DNA from: an uncultured archaeon
GTDB taxonomy: Archaea; Nanobdellota; Nanobdellia; Woesearchaeales; CAIVOO01
DNA: 47,025 bases
Reading direction: 5' to 3'
NCBI GenBank assembly: GCA_903904885.1
Contig: CAIVED010000010.1
Span: 1-47,025 of the forward strand
The position numbers and the translations under genes were made by a program. Below are positions 23,987-31,941 of this stretch, piece by piece. The notes beneath the pieces were generated by a model. That model made no database searches. It was not told the DNA's origin and saw only the letters and a program-made list of their open reading frames with translations. Each line of letters opens with the position of its first letter. The first letter of the stretch is position 1.

Positions 23987-24586
23987 TTATTGGTCCAATG
24001 TAGAAATTATTGGTATCCGGTTTATAATGTCCCGGTCTTTCAGATGCAATATTGCGCTTCCGCCTTCTGCATCGCCGCTAATCTGGAATCCATTATTCAT
24101 AAAAAACTTTGCAGGATTGTCCTGTTCTTCACGCGGCCCCCATCTGACAGAGAGGCAGTCATAATCCCTCTCAAAGCATCTAATGAAAAAATCAAGCAGG
24201 GGATAGGCGTATTTCCTGGCTTCACGCCTTACCTTAAGATGAAAATCAGCGCGGCATCCAAGGTCCTGGCACACATGGTCTATCCATGCTCCTCCAATGA
24301 CCGCATATTCCGAGATGCCCCTATCAACCATAACCACCACTGGCCTTTTGATGAATCTTGTCCTCTCATTAATTTCCTCTTCCAGCAACAGCTCTGCCCT
24401 GTCAACTTTAGAAAATGGCCTGGAATAAAAATCCCAAAAGCTCCTAATGGCCAGAGGAAAAAATGGGTTCCCTTCATATTTCCAGCTCATTCTCTGCCCG
24501 CTTTTGCTTCTATGCACCGGAGCCTCATACAGCTGGCAGTAAACCTGCCCCTCTGTTCCAAATTTAGCTTCATTTAGGATTGTCAT
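23987..24586 (-). CDS. GNAT-like acetyltransferase (tentative)
   Basis: 199 aa. The C-terminal half has a GNAT-like order: VVVMVDRGISEYAVIGGAWI (strands 2-4), a basic turn and helix KVRREARKYAYPLLDFFIRC in the place of the acetyl-CoA-binding loop/helix, YDCLSVRWGPREEQDNPAKF and FFMNNGFQISGDAEG (the N..a..f....GF end of GNATs). The R/QxxGxG/A loop is degenerate, so acetyl-CoA binding is uncertain. N-terminal 60 residues are of unknown fold. A TTTATTAATTTAAC promoter-like sequence lies ~25 nt upstream. Substrate unknown. Confidence 0.55.
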   Translation of the reverse strand: MTILNEAKFGTEGQVYCQLYEAPVHRSKSGQRMSWKYEGNPFFPLAIRSFWDFYSRPFSKVDRAELLLEEEINERTRFIKRPVVVMVDRGISEYAVIGGAWIDHVCQDLGCRADFHLKVRREARKYAYPLLDFFIRCFERDYDCLSVRWGPREEQDNPAKFFMNNGFQISGDAEGGSAILHLKDRDIINRIPIISTLDQ

Positions 24587-24634
24587 GGAAAATCCCGGGA
24601 AAAGAACAAATTTATTAATTTAACGGTTAGAAAT

Positions 24635-25792
24635 TCACCCAAACATATGCAGATATTCTTCGCCTTCGGCTTTTTCCTCTTCCCTGACCTTATCAATCGC
24701 ATCCATCAGGTCTTTCTGCGTCACAATATACTTGTTTTTCCTTATGGCAAAATAACCGGCTTCTGTGCAGACTGCATGTATCTCTGCCCCGGACATGCCC
24801 TTCATGCCCTCGACCAGCTTCTTCATGTCAACCTTGCTGTCCAACTTCATCCTTTTTGTGTGGATTTTGAAAATTTCCATAATGCCCTCGTCATTGGGCA
24901 CAGGAACCTCAATCATCCTGTCCAATCTACCAGGCCTTAGTATTGCTGGGTCCAGGATGTCCCTTCTGTTTGTGCAACCGATTATTTTGATGTTTCCGAG
25001 AGGCTTGAATCCGTCCAATTCGGCAAGCAGCTGCATGAAAGTCCTCTGCACTTCTCTTTCGCCGCTGGTGCCTATGTCAATCCTTCTTGCTGCAAGCGCA
25101 TCAAGCTCATCAATGAAAATTATAGATGGCGCCTTGTCCCTGGCAAGCTCGAAGATTTCCTTCACCAATTTTGCGCCCTCGCCGATGAATTTCTGCACAA
25201 GCTCAGAGCCAACAACCTCTATGAATGTTGAATTTGTGGAAGCAGCAACGGCTTTTGCAAGAAGTGTTTTCCCTGTCCCGGGAGGACCATGCAATAAAAT
25301 GCCTTTGGGGGGAGTTATCCCAACCTTTTCAAACAATTCCGGTTTCAAAAGGGGAAGCTCAACAACTTCTTTAATCTCCTCCCTCTGCTTGGCCAATCCC
25401 CCAACCTGCTGCCATTCCGTTGTCGGCTTTTCAACTATCACAAATTTCTCAACATTGAAAACCTTGGATATCGGGATTTTCTTTATTATTGTGAGATTTT
25501 TCTGCTCAACAAGAACCGAATCGCCCGGAAGAATCTTTCCGCAGGCAGGGGACGTGCTTACCAAAAATTCGTTCCCGTTGTTAAGCCGTATCATAACCCC
25601 GTCCTGGATAATGTCTTTCACCTCTGCCGCAAGCAAAGGAGTTTTCTGGAATTTGGCAAGCTCATTTTTCAGGTGCTCTATTGTTTCCTTAAGGACTCTG
25701 TTTTCGAGCTCGACCTGGGAATTGTCAACAGAATAGCCCATTGTTGAATTTTTCAATGCCTTTTCAACATCAATCTCTGATTTTTCTTTCAT
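24635..25792 (-). CDS. pan: Proteasome-activating nucleotidase PAN
   Basis: 385-aa AAA+ unfoldase that feeds the archaeal 20S proteasome. Order: N-terminal coiled coil (25-50), OB domain (55-115), Walker A GPPGTGKT (169-176), aromatic-hydrophobic pore loop KFIGEG (201-206), Walker B IIFIDEL (224-230), second region of homology NRRDILDPAILRPGRLDR, and C-terminal helical lid. The extreme C-terminus EYLHMFG takes the place of the HbYX gate-opening motif; Phe replaces Tyr. No proteasome subunits are in the window. Confidence 0.94.
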   Translation of the reverse strand: MKEKSEIDVEKALKNSTMGYSVDNSQVELENRVLKETIEHLKNELAKFQKTPLLAAEVKDIIQDGVMIRLNNGNEFLVSTSPACGKILPGDSVLVEQKNLTIIKKIPISKVFNVEKFVIVEKPTTEWQQVGGLAKQREEIKEVVELPLLKPELFEKVGITPPKGILLHGPPGTGKTLLAKAVAASTNSTFIEVVGSELVQKFIGEGAKLVKEIFELARDKAPSIIFIDELDALAARRIDIGTSGEREVQRTFMQLLAELDGFKPLGNIKIIGCTNRRDILDPAILRPGRLDRMIEVPVPNDEGIMEIFKIHTKRMKLDSKVDMKKLVEGMKGMSGAEIHAVCTEAGYFAIRKNKYIVTQKDLMDAIDKVREEEKAEGEEYLHMFG

Positions 25793-25815
25793 GTTCTGTC
25801 ACGCTGCTTTGTTAT

Positions 25816-26886
25816 TTAAAAGCCTTTAGGTTTTACCGTCCTGAGTTCTTTCGGAATTGCTGTCAGGTTTACCGCCCTGCCGTTCTCAATCAGGATATCA
25901 TCTTCTATTCTTATGCCAAACCTGAGGGGGAAATAAAGCCCGGGCTCGATTGTGAAGCACATGCCTTCAGTGATTTTCGTTTCGGAGCCCTGCGCCACTG
26001 CCGGCGATTCATGAACCTCCATTCCAACGCCGTGCCCCAGGGAGTGTATGAATTTTTTTGAGTAGTTCCCGAATTCCTTTCTCGCATTCCCATCAATTTC
26101 TGAAAACTTTTCACCTATTCTAATGCGGTTTATTGCATTTTTCTGCACATTCAGCACAAGAGTGTAAATTTCAGTTTCCTTTTTTGAAGGCCTGCCGATG
26201 TAAACCGTTCTTGTAACATCAGTGCAGTATCCTTTGTATCTTATGCCAAAATCAATTACGCAGAAACCTTTTTTCAGCGGTTTTTCGTTGGGGACGTGAT
26301 GGGGCGTTGCAGGATTAATTCCTGACGCAACAACAAAATCAAATGATGGCTCAACATTGTTTTTTATGCACTCAATCCTGAGAAAATTGTAAACATCCCG
26401 TTCTGTTTTGAAATTGCGGAAGTTTTTTATGCATGAACTGAGAATTTCACCTGCTATTTTTGAGGCTTCCTTGATTATTTTTATTTCCTCTTTTGTCTTT
26501 ATCATTCGCAGCTCTTCAATTATGCCTGAAACATCCTCAAATTTTGCATTTTTGAACTGCTTCCTGAACCGTTTCTGGGCAAAAACGCTGAATTTTCTAA
26601 GCTCAACCCCCAGTTTTGACACCTTCCCAAGTTTTTTGCGGATTTTTTCCATGAAATCCTTTTTCAGGAGGCTAAACCGCATTCTGGACTTCAGGGCATA
26701 CTCAATGTCCAGCAGGGGAGCGACCAAAAAAGGGGCTTTTTTGGCAGGAACGACCAGAAAACCATAGCCCGGGTAGTTAGCAAGGTAGTGCATGTTCACG
26801 TTTTCCCTATTGGTCTCCATATTATAGAGAATTGCCGCATCCAGGCCCCTTTCCCGCAGTTTTAGCTGGAATTCTTTGATTTTCAC
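25816..26886 (-). CDS. pepQ: M24 family Xaa-Pro peptidase
   Basis: 356-aa creatinase-fold metallopeptidase, probably Xaa-Pro aminopeptidase or dipeptidase. The C-terminal catalytic domain has all metal ligands: CVIDFGIRYKGYCTDVTRTV (two Asp), HSLGHGVGMEVHE (His), CFTIEPGLYFP (Glu) and GIRIEDDILI (Glu). The N-terminal ~120 residues are the typical creatinase N domain (AILYNMETNRENVNMHYLAN). Xaa-Pro aminopeptidase versus prolidase cannot be told apart by eye. Adjacent to pan, it may help finish peptides from the proteasome. Confidence 0.88.
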   Translation of the reverse strand: MKIKEFQLKLRERGLDAAILYNMETNRENVNMHYLANYPGYGFLVVPAKKAPFLVAPLLDIEYALKSRMRFSLLKKDFMEKIRKKLGKVSKLGVELRKFSVFAQKRFRKQFKNAKFEDVSGIIEELRMIKTKEEIKIIKEASKIAGEILSSCIKNFRNFKTERDVYNFLRIECIKNNVEPSFDFVVASGINPATPHHVPNEKPLKKGFCVIDFGIRYKGYCTDVTRTVYIGRPSKKETEIYTLVLNVQKNAINRIRIGEKFSEIDGNARKEFGNYSKKFIHSLGHGVGMEVHESPAVAQGSETKITEGMCFTIEPGLYFPLRFGIRIEDDILIENGRAVNLTAIPKELRTVKPKGF

Positions 26887-26985
26887 GGTCCAAATGGTAT
26901 AAACCGGCCTTTTTAAATGCTTTGGAACTGTTGAAAATAGAAAATTTTAAATACTACTTGAATACTAATTATTTATAACTCCAAA

Positions 26986-27276
26986 ATGATAGGAACACAA
27001 TCGGCAACAACACAGAAGGAGCCTGAAAAGAGGTTTTCTAAGCAGCTTATAGGCAAGACAGTTGTAAGCAAGACCGGAAGGAAATTCGGGGAGCTTGACG
27101 ACCTTATTTTCGAGACAAAAACAGGCGAGCTGATTAATCTTGTGCTTGTAAATCCGACGCCATATGCAGACAAGCTAGAGCTGGAGAAGAGCAAGGACGG
27201 CGACATTCTAATACCATTCAGCGCAGTTACAGCCATCGGAGACTTTGTTGTAATTGCTGAAGAAGATATTGTGTGA
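26986..27276 (+). CDS. PRC-barrel domain protein
   Basis: 96-aa single PRC-barrel: FSKQLIGKTVVSKTGRKFGE, LDDLIFETKTGELINLVLVN, and DGDILIPFSAVTAIGDFVVI form the six-strand barrel also found in RimM and photosynthetic reaction centre H subunit. Stand-alone archaeal copies are common; proposed roles include RNA metabolism and cell division (CdpB), but none can be assigned here. The unstructured N-terminus (TQSATTQKEPEK) precedes the barrel. A TTATTTATAAC box lies ~16-26 nt upstream of the ATG. A full structured repeat follows. Confidence 0.85.
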   Translation: MIGTQSATTQKEPEKRFSKQLIGKTVVSKTGRKFGELDDLIFETKTGELINLVLVNPTPYADKLELEKSKDGDILIPFSAVTAIGDFVVIAEEDIV

Positions 27277-27305
27277 TTGTTTTGTTTCTAGGCGAGTCAT
27301 ATTAA

Positions 27306-27490
27306 GAAAATTCCGTTTGCTGGTTCTTGCATTATCATCCATGTTTGTTTTTGCTTCCTCTGCCCGAGTGCCATGCAAGAAAATATATTTACTTGCCGAG
27401 CGCAGCTAAGGCAAGTTAAGGCAGTTCTGGCAATCAAGGGTAACAGAAAAAGCAAGAAGCAAAGTTAAGAACTGCCCAGAAAAGGCTTTT
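27306..27490 (+). repeat. Structured intergenic repeat, copy C (full length)
   Basis: Full copy in sense, beginning 30 nt after the PRC-barrel stop. Hairpin 1: TGGTTCTTGCATTA (27321-27334) pairs through TTCTTGCAT with ATGCAAGAA (27373-27381). Hairpin 2: CTTGCC (27392-27397)/GGCAAG (27410-27415), loop containing GAGCGCAGCTAA. Hairpin 3: GGCAGTTCT (27420-27428) with AGAACTGCC (27469-27477), loop rich in A. A T5 run (27487-27491) ends it. Part of the 27277-27530 gap; the remainder is the promoter of the next gene (TTTTTAAATG, 27501-27510). Confidence 0.85.
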
Positions 27491-27530
27491 TATGATTAAA
27501 TTTTTAAATGCTGAGAGAATGAATAAAAAT

Positions 27531-28472
27531 ATGAATAAACACCAAAAGTATCCCGGCAGAGGCAAACCCTACAAAAAAGGCTATCTGGATGTCGGTGACA
27601 ATTACAAGATTTATTATGAATGCTGCGGCAACAGAAAAGGGATTCCTGTTTTATTTCTTCATGGCGGGCCAGGAGCAGGATTTGGAGAAAAGCATAAGCA
27701 AAGCGCCAACCTTCGAAAAACAAATTTAATCCTGTTTGACCAGAGAGGGGCAGGCAGAAGCAAGCCCTTTGCAAGCATAACGAACAATACCACAGAAAAG
27801 CTTGTCCAGGACATTAGCAAGCTGCTTGATTTTCTTGAAATAAAAAAAGTTGTTTTGCATGGCGGCTCCTGGGGCTCAACCCTTGCTTTGGTCTATGCAA
27901 TCAGAAATCCAAAAAGAGTAAGCGGGCTGATTGTTGGCGGAATCTTTCTGGCTGCAGAAGAGGACAACAAATTTTACAATGAAACAGGAAAATATTTTTA
28001 CCCTGCGGCATATGAAAGAATGGTCTCTTTTGTTCCAAAAAACAGCAGGAAAAACCCCCTGAAGTTTTATGCTGAAAAAATGAGGACCGGCGATAGGAAA
28101 ACAAAGGAAAAATATGCGAATGAATGGAGCAATTACGAGCATGAACTTATGGAACTAATTCCTTCAAGGAAAAAACATAGGCTAACAAAAGAGGACATTT
28201 CATTGGGCATTCTTGAAACGCACTATCTCGCTAAAGGATGCTTTATTCCTGAAGGATACATACTGAAGAATGCCAAAAAAATCACAGTTCCTGTTTCGAT
28301 TATTCACGGCCAATATGACCTTATATGCCCGCCAAGCAATGCCTGGAGATTGCATAATGCCATTCCTGGCTCAAAACTTCAGTTTGTAATGGCGGGGCAC
28401 GGATTTAACAATGAAACGCGGAAAGTTGTTGTAGCAGAATTAAAGCGATTTACAACACTTATAAGGCATTAA
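27531..28472 (+). CDS. pip: Alpha/beta hydrolase, proline iminopeptidase-like (S33)
   Basis: 313 aa. Signature HGGPGAG (oxyanion region), FDQRGAGRSKP, nucleophile elbow GGSWGSTLAL (Ser), and late Asp/His regions SIIHGQYDLICPP and VMAGHGFNNE give a complete Ser-Asp-His triad typical of S33 prolyl aminopeptidases. N-terminus YKKGYLDVGDNYKIYYECCG is also typical. Start choice: a TTTTTAAATG box at 27501-27510 places transcription near 27531, favouring that ATG; in-frame ATGs at 27492 and 27519 lie before or close to the expected start site. Releases N-terminal proline from peptides; may complement the nearby PAN/M24 peptidase. Confidence 0.85.
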   Translation: MNKHQKYPGRGKPYKKGYLDVGDNYKIYYECCGNRKGIPVLFLHGGPGAGFGEKHKQSANLRKTNLILFDQRGAGRSKPFASITNNTTEKLVQDISKLLDFLEIKKVVLHGGSWGSTLALVYAIRNPKRVSGLIVGGIFLAAEEDNKFYNETGKYFYPAAYERMVSFVPKNSRKNPLKFYAEKMRTGDRKTKEKYANEWSNYEHELMELIPSRKKHRLTKEDISLGILETHYLAKGCFIPEGYILKNAKKITVPVSIIHGQYDLICPPSNAWRLHNAIPGSKLQFVMAGHGFNNETRKVVVAELKRFTTLIRH

Positions 28473-28520
28473 TAATAACCTTTTTAAACTCTGATACTTA
28501 CTTCTGCCTTGGGGTGTTTT

Positions 28521-29474
28521 ATGACTGAAATCTGGACTGAAAAATACAGGCCAAAGGAGTTCAAAGACGTACTTGGCCAGGAGCATGTCGTTTCCAAGAT
28601 AGAGGCATTCGTAAAGCAGAAAAATATGCCCCACCTTCTGTTTGTCGGTCCGGCAGGCGTCGGAAAAACATCACTCTCCTTGGTCATAGCTCACCAGCTG
28701 TTTGGAGATGAATGGAGAAGCAATTTTCTTGAGCTGAATGCATCCGATGAGAGGGGAATTGATGTTGTAAGGGTAAAGGTCAAGGATTTCGCAAGGACAA
28801 AGGCGATCGGGGACGTTCCCTTCAAAATTATCTATCTTGATGAATGCGATGCGCTTACAAAGGATGCCCAGCAGGCATTGAGAAGGACCATGGAAAATTA
28901 TACTCAAACATGCAGATTTATTCTTTCTGCAAACTACAGCAGCAAGCTGATTGACCCAATACAGTCAAGATGCGCAATCTTCAGGTTCAAGCCGCTGGTG
29001 AAGGAGCAGGTCAAGAAAATAATTGAGAAGATTGCGAAACAGGAAAATATCAAAATTGACAATGCTGCTGAGGATGCCCTTGTTGAGATTTCGGGCGGAG
29101 ACTGCAGAAGGGTTGAAAACATTCTCCAGAGCTGCGCGGCAATCTCAGACAAAATAACTGAGGATGTTGTTTTCTCCCTTGCATCAATGGCGAAGCCAAA
29201 GGAACTGCTCAGGGTTTTGAATCTTGCGGTCTCAGGAAAGTTTGTTGACGCAAGAAATGAGCTTTTGAGTGTCATGTTAAATTACGGATTGTCGGGCGCT
29301 GATGCCATACGGCAGATTCAGAGGGAAATACTTGCGCTTGACATTGACAATAAAAAGAAAATGATTTTAATTGACCGATGCGGAGAGGCGGAATTCAGGA
29401 TAAGCGAGGGAAGCGATGCGTTCATACAGCTTGAGGCTTTCCTTGCAAATGCCGGACTGATTGGCCAGAATTAG
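28521..29474 (+). CDS. rfcS: Replication factor C small subunit
   Basis: 317-aa clamp-loader AAA+ subunit that loads PCNA. WTEKYRPKEFKDVLGQEHVV (RFC box II), Walker A GPAGVGKTS, ELNASDERGIDVVR, Walker B IIYLDECDALT (DECD), arginine finger region LSANYSSKLIDPIQSRCAIF (SRC motif), and C-terminal collar. ATG at 28521 starts the conserved MTEIWTEKYRP; an upstream in-frame TTG is not needed. Only 3 nt separate its stop from the next gene. The large subunit is not in this window. Confidence 0.96.
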   Translation: MTEIWTEKYRPKEFKDVLGQEHVVSKIEAFVKQKNMPHLLFVGPAGVGKTSLSLVIAHQLFGDEWRSNFLELNASDERGIDVVRVKVKDFARTKAIGDVPFKIIYLDECDALTKDAQQALRRTMENYTQTCRFILSANYSSKLIDPIQSRCAIFRFKPLVKEQVKKIIEKIAKQENIKIDNAAEDALVEISGGDCRRVENILQSCAAISDKITEDVVFSLASMAKPKELLRVLNLAVSGKFVDARNELLSVMLNYGLSGADAIRQIQREILALDIDNKKKMILIDRCGEAEFRISEGSDAFIQLEAFLANAGLIGQN

Positions 29475-29477
29475 AGA

Positions 29478-30704
29478 ATGCAGCAGCACATAATAGTGGA
29501 GGAGGCGAAGAATCTTATCCAGCAGCTGGAGGATTCCAGGAAAAAGATAGAGCACATTTCAGGCGAGCACGCCTTCGTCAAGGCGCTTCTTCTGGAGAAA
29601 AACAGGAAAATTCTCGAGCAGCAGGAAAAAATAGAGGGGCTCACAAGGCTTCTCGCCATGGCTGACAAAATGCTTTCTGAGATGAAAGAAAAAGTGCGCG
29701 TCAATGAAAATAAGACAAACCTTCTCTCAGAAAAGCTAAAATCCGCTGCAGAGGGCCAGAACAGCGGCCTTGAAGAGATAAAAAAAATCATTGAACTGAG
29801 GAACGAGCAGATAAGTAAGCTTGTCCAGGAAAAGAATCTTATGCAAAACAAGATTAACCTTGCTGTTGATGCCTATTCTAAGCAGAAAAAGCAGCTTAAC
29901 TCCGCCAAAATCCTCCTGCAGGATCCTGCAGGAAAAAAAGCCGCTGAAGCAGACAGGAAAAAGATTGACGAGCTTACGCGGCTGCTTGTAATGGCGGACA
30001 AAATGCTCTCTGATATGCGGGAAAAGCTGTACAACAAGGAGGAAAAAACAACCAGGCTGTCTGAAAAGCTGAGCACAATAGCTGACGGCCAAAACAAGAC
30101 TCTTGAGGAAATGAAAAACGCCATTGAAAGCAGGGATGAGCACATAAAAAAGCTTCTCAGAGAGAGAACATTGATGCAAAACCGGGTTAATATAATTGTT
30201 GATGCCTACTCCAAGACAAAAAAACAGCTTGGAGAATCCATAGAAAGGCTGAGGGCTGCCCAGCAAAATAATGCTTCTGAGGAAGAGAAAAAGAAAATTG
30301 AGGAGATGAAAAAAATCATTGAAAGAAAAGAGGCCGAAATAGGCAATGTGTCAAAAATATTCTCAGAAAGCCGGGGCAGGATAAAGAATCTTGAGGAAGA
30401 AAACCAAAAAATAGCTGTTGAATATGCCCACGAAAAGGAAGTCCTCCAGAGGATGATTGTCAAAAGAGAGGAGGAAATCAAAAAACTGAGGGAGATTGCA
30501 AAGGAAACCGGGCCAAAGCCTGTTTTGCAGAAGAAAGGGCCGGTGAAAATAAATGTGCCGAAAACATTTGACCCTCTTGAGCGAAAGGAACTTGCGTCCA
30601 TGATAAAAATCGCGCTTGCCAACGGGGACAGCATTGAAAGGATAAGGGAGTCGCTTGTCAATGTCGGCTATGACAAGGATAAAGTGGATTCTATTATCAG
30701 TTAA
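29478..30704 (+). CDS. Coiled-coil protein with internal tandem duplication
   Basis: 408 aa, not recognised. Nearly all of it is heptad-rich coiled coil, with two ~90-residue repeats offset by 111 residues: LTRLLAMADKML (55-66) recurs as LTRLLVMADKML (166-177), and NLMQNKINLAVDAYSKQKKQL as TLMQNRVNIIVDAYSKTKKQL in matching places. The last ~45 residues (PLERKELASMIKIALANGDS, IERIRESLVNVGYDKDKV) form a short helical domain with a UBA-like look. It follows rfcS after 3 nt and so is surely co-expressed, suggesting a structural role tied to replication or chromosome handling; an SMC-like head is absent. Confidence 0.75.
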   Translation: MQQHIIVEEAKNLIQQLEDSRKKIEHISGEHAFVKALLLEKNRKILEQQEKIEGLTRLLAMADKMLSEMKEKVRVNENKTNLLSEKLKSAAEGQNSGLEEIKKIIELRNEQISKLVQEKNLMQNKINLAVDAYSKQKKQLNSAKILLQDPAGKKAAEADRKKIDELTRLLVMADKMLSDMREKLYNKEEKTTRLSEKLSTIADGQNKTLEEMKNAIESRDEHIKKLLRERTLMQNRVNIIVDAYSKTKKQLGESIERLRAAQQNNASEEEKKKIEEMKKIIERKEAEIGNVSKIFSESRGRIKNLEEENQKIAVEYAHEKEVLQRMIVKREEEIKKLREIAKETGPKPVLQKKGPVKINVPKTFDPLERKELASMIKIALANGDSIERIRESLVNVGYDKDKVDSIIS

Positions 30705-30727
30705 TTTTTTCTTGCTTATTCTAAAAA

Positions 30728-30897
30728 CAAAATTCCGGATTCTGGTTCTTGCATTAATCTCAATGTTTGCTCTGCTTCTTCTACCCGAGTGCCATGCAAG
30801 AAATTATATTTACTTGCCGCAGGCAAGTTAAGGCAGTTCTGGCAATCGCGGCTAACATTTAAAGTAAGAAGCAAAAATAAGAACTGCGCAGAAAAAA
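30728..30897 (+). repeat. Structured intergenic repeat, copy D
   Basis: Near-full copy in sense, 24 nt after the coiled-coil gene. Hairpin 1: TTCTTGCAT (30746-30754)/ATGCAAGAA (30794-30802). Hairpin 2: CTTGCC/GGCAAG (30814-30827) with loop GCA. Hairpin 3: GGCAGTTCT (30832-30840)/AGAACTGCG (30880-30888), one base changed at the stem end compared with copy C. It sits between convergent genes. Confidence 0.85.
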
Positions 30898-30921
30898 TAA
30901 TTTAATTTAAGAAAAAGGAAA

Positions 30922-30987
30922 ATAAAAAAAACGCAAGAAAATCCAAAGGATTTTCTGCGCGCAGAAATTGCAGAAGCAATTCTTGCG
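30922..30987 (-). terminator. Compound terminator of the surface-protein operon
   Basis: Immediately after the last lipoprotein stop on the minus strand: an outer stem CGCAAGAA (30932-30939)/TTCTTGCG (30980-30987) encloses two inner hairpins, GAAAATCC/GGATTTTC (30937-30955, partly overlapping the outer stem) and ATTGC/GCAAT (30967-30980). On the minus strand the structure is followed by an eight-T run (complement of 30923-30930). This fits a strong transcript end; the cross-like fold is unusually elaborate. Confidence 0.65.
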
Positions 30988-30989
30988 AA

Positions 30990-31931
30990 TCAGCCAATGT
31001 GCTTGACTGTAACTTCCTTGGTTATGAACTGGTCGTAGTCGTATTCTACTGTTGCAGAGATTGTTTTCACAAAGTCTCCCTGGCCTCCAGTTGGCTGAGT
31101 GCATGATATCTGCCTTTCACCGCCGTACATCACAAGGTACCCTTCGGAACCTGAAGCAGGCTGGCCTGCAGATGTCTGAAGCTCTGTGCAAGTAAGTCCA
31201 GTCATTCCAGTGTCTATCTTAAGGTAAACCTTGTCTCTTTTCTCAAAGATATCCTGGCAGCCGGAGCCCTTTTCAAATGACTTTCCGTCGCCGACATGCT
31301 TTAATGTAAATGTCAGCAAAACCGCCTGGGTTCCGCCCTGGGCTTCCCTTACAGAAGTTACCTGCACCGGTGCGCCGGAATTTGCAACTGCCTTTTCCTC
31401 ATTCACAGTGCATACAGAAATGTCTGTGCTTGCCAAATCCTTTTTGACACACAGGCTGGATAAAACTTTTGTTCCATACTGATAGCATAGGTCTGCCTTG
31501 AAAGTGGTTGGTATGTCCCCAAACAGGGTCCGCTTGTAATTCAACCCGGGGAAATCAACAACAATTGTTCCGCCCTCAAGAACCTCTCCATTTGGCCCTC
31601 TTCTTGTTGAAAGCATTCCTAGCGGAGGATTTTTTGAAAGCGCTGCGGCGCTTACCCCGAAATCTGTGGGGTCTATCCCAGATATGGATGCCTTGATTTG
31701 CGAGCCGGAGGTTATTTCCCATTCCCCGACATTTTTCATTTTAAGATTTATGCTGAAAGGATACTTTCCTCCGTCAAAAATCTGGTCCGGAGGCGCGCTT
31801 GGAATGAATTCCATTGAAATTCCCTGCACTCCCCCAACAAAGGAGGGCCCTGCTGTTGTTGTCTGCTGCTGGCATGCTGCCAGAAAAACCACAGCAACCG
31901 CCAAAATTATCAATAAAAACATTCCTTTCAT
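30990..31931 (-). CDS. Surface lipoprotein, paralogue 1
   Basis: 313 aa. Signal peptide with lipobox LAAC (Cys at about residue 20), Gln/Thr linker, then beta-rich extracytoplasmic domains. Shares with the next two genes a layout: GVQGISMEFIPSAPPDQIFD near the N-terminus, a CYQYGTKVLSSLCVKK segment mid-way with a Cys pair, a PVQVTSVREAQGG strand, and a C-terminal strand pattern. Looks like two Ig/CARDB-like domains. Last gene of a five-gene minus-strand operon; function unknown. Its C-terminus abuts a terminator. Confidence 0.8.
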   Translation of the reverse strand: MKGMFLLIILAVAVVFLAACQQQTTTAGPSFVGGVQGISMEFIPSAPPDQIFDGGKYPFSINLKMKNVGEWEITSGSQIKASISGIDPTDFGVSAAALSKNPPLGMLSTRRGPNGEVLEGGTIVVDFPGLNYKRTLFGDIPTTFKADLCYQYGTKVLSSLCVKKDLASTDISVCTVNEEKAVANSGAPVQVTSVREAQGGTQAVLLTFTLKHVGDGKSFEKGSGCQDIFEKRDKVYLKIDTGMTGLTCTELQTSAGQPASGSEGYLVMYGGERQISCTQPTGGQGDFVKTISATVEYDYDQFITKEVTVKHIG

Positions 31932-31941
31932 TTTTGCTCAC

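Noticed and set aside
23990-24577. Long plus-strand open frame opposite the GNAT-like gene
   Set aside because: The minus-strand frame has a promoter, better protein-like composition and a GNAT-like pattern; the plus-strand frame is Cys/Pro/Phe-rich and has no recognisable motifs.
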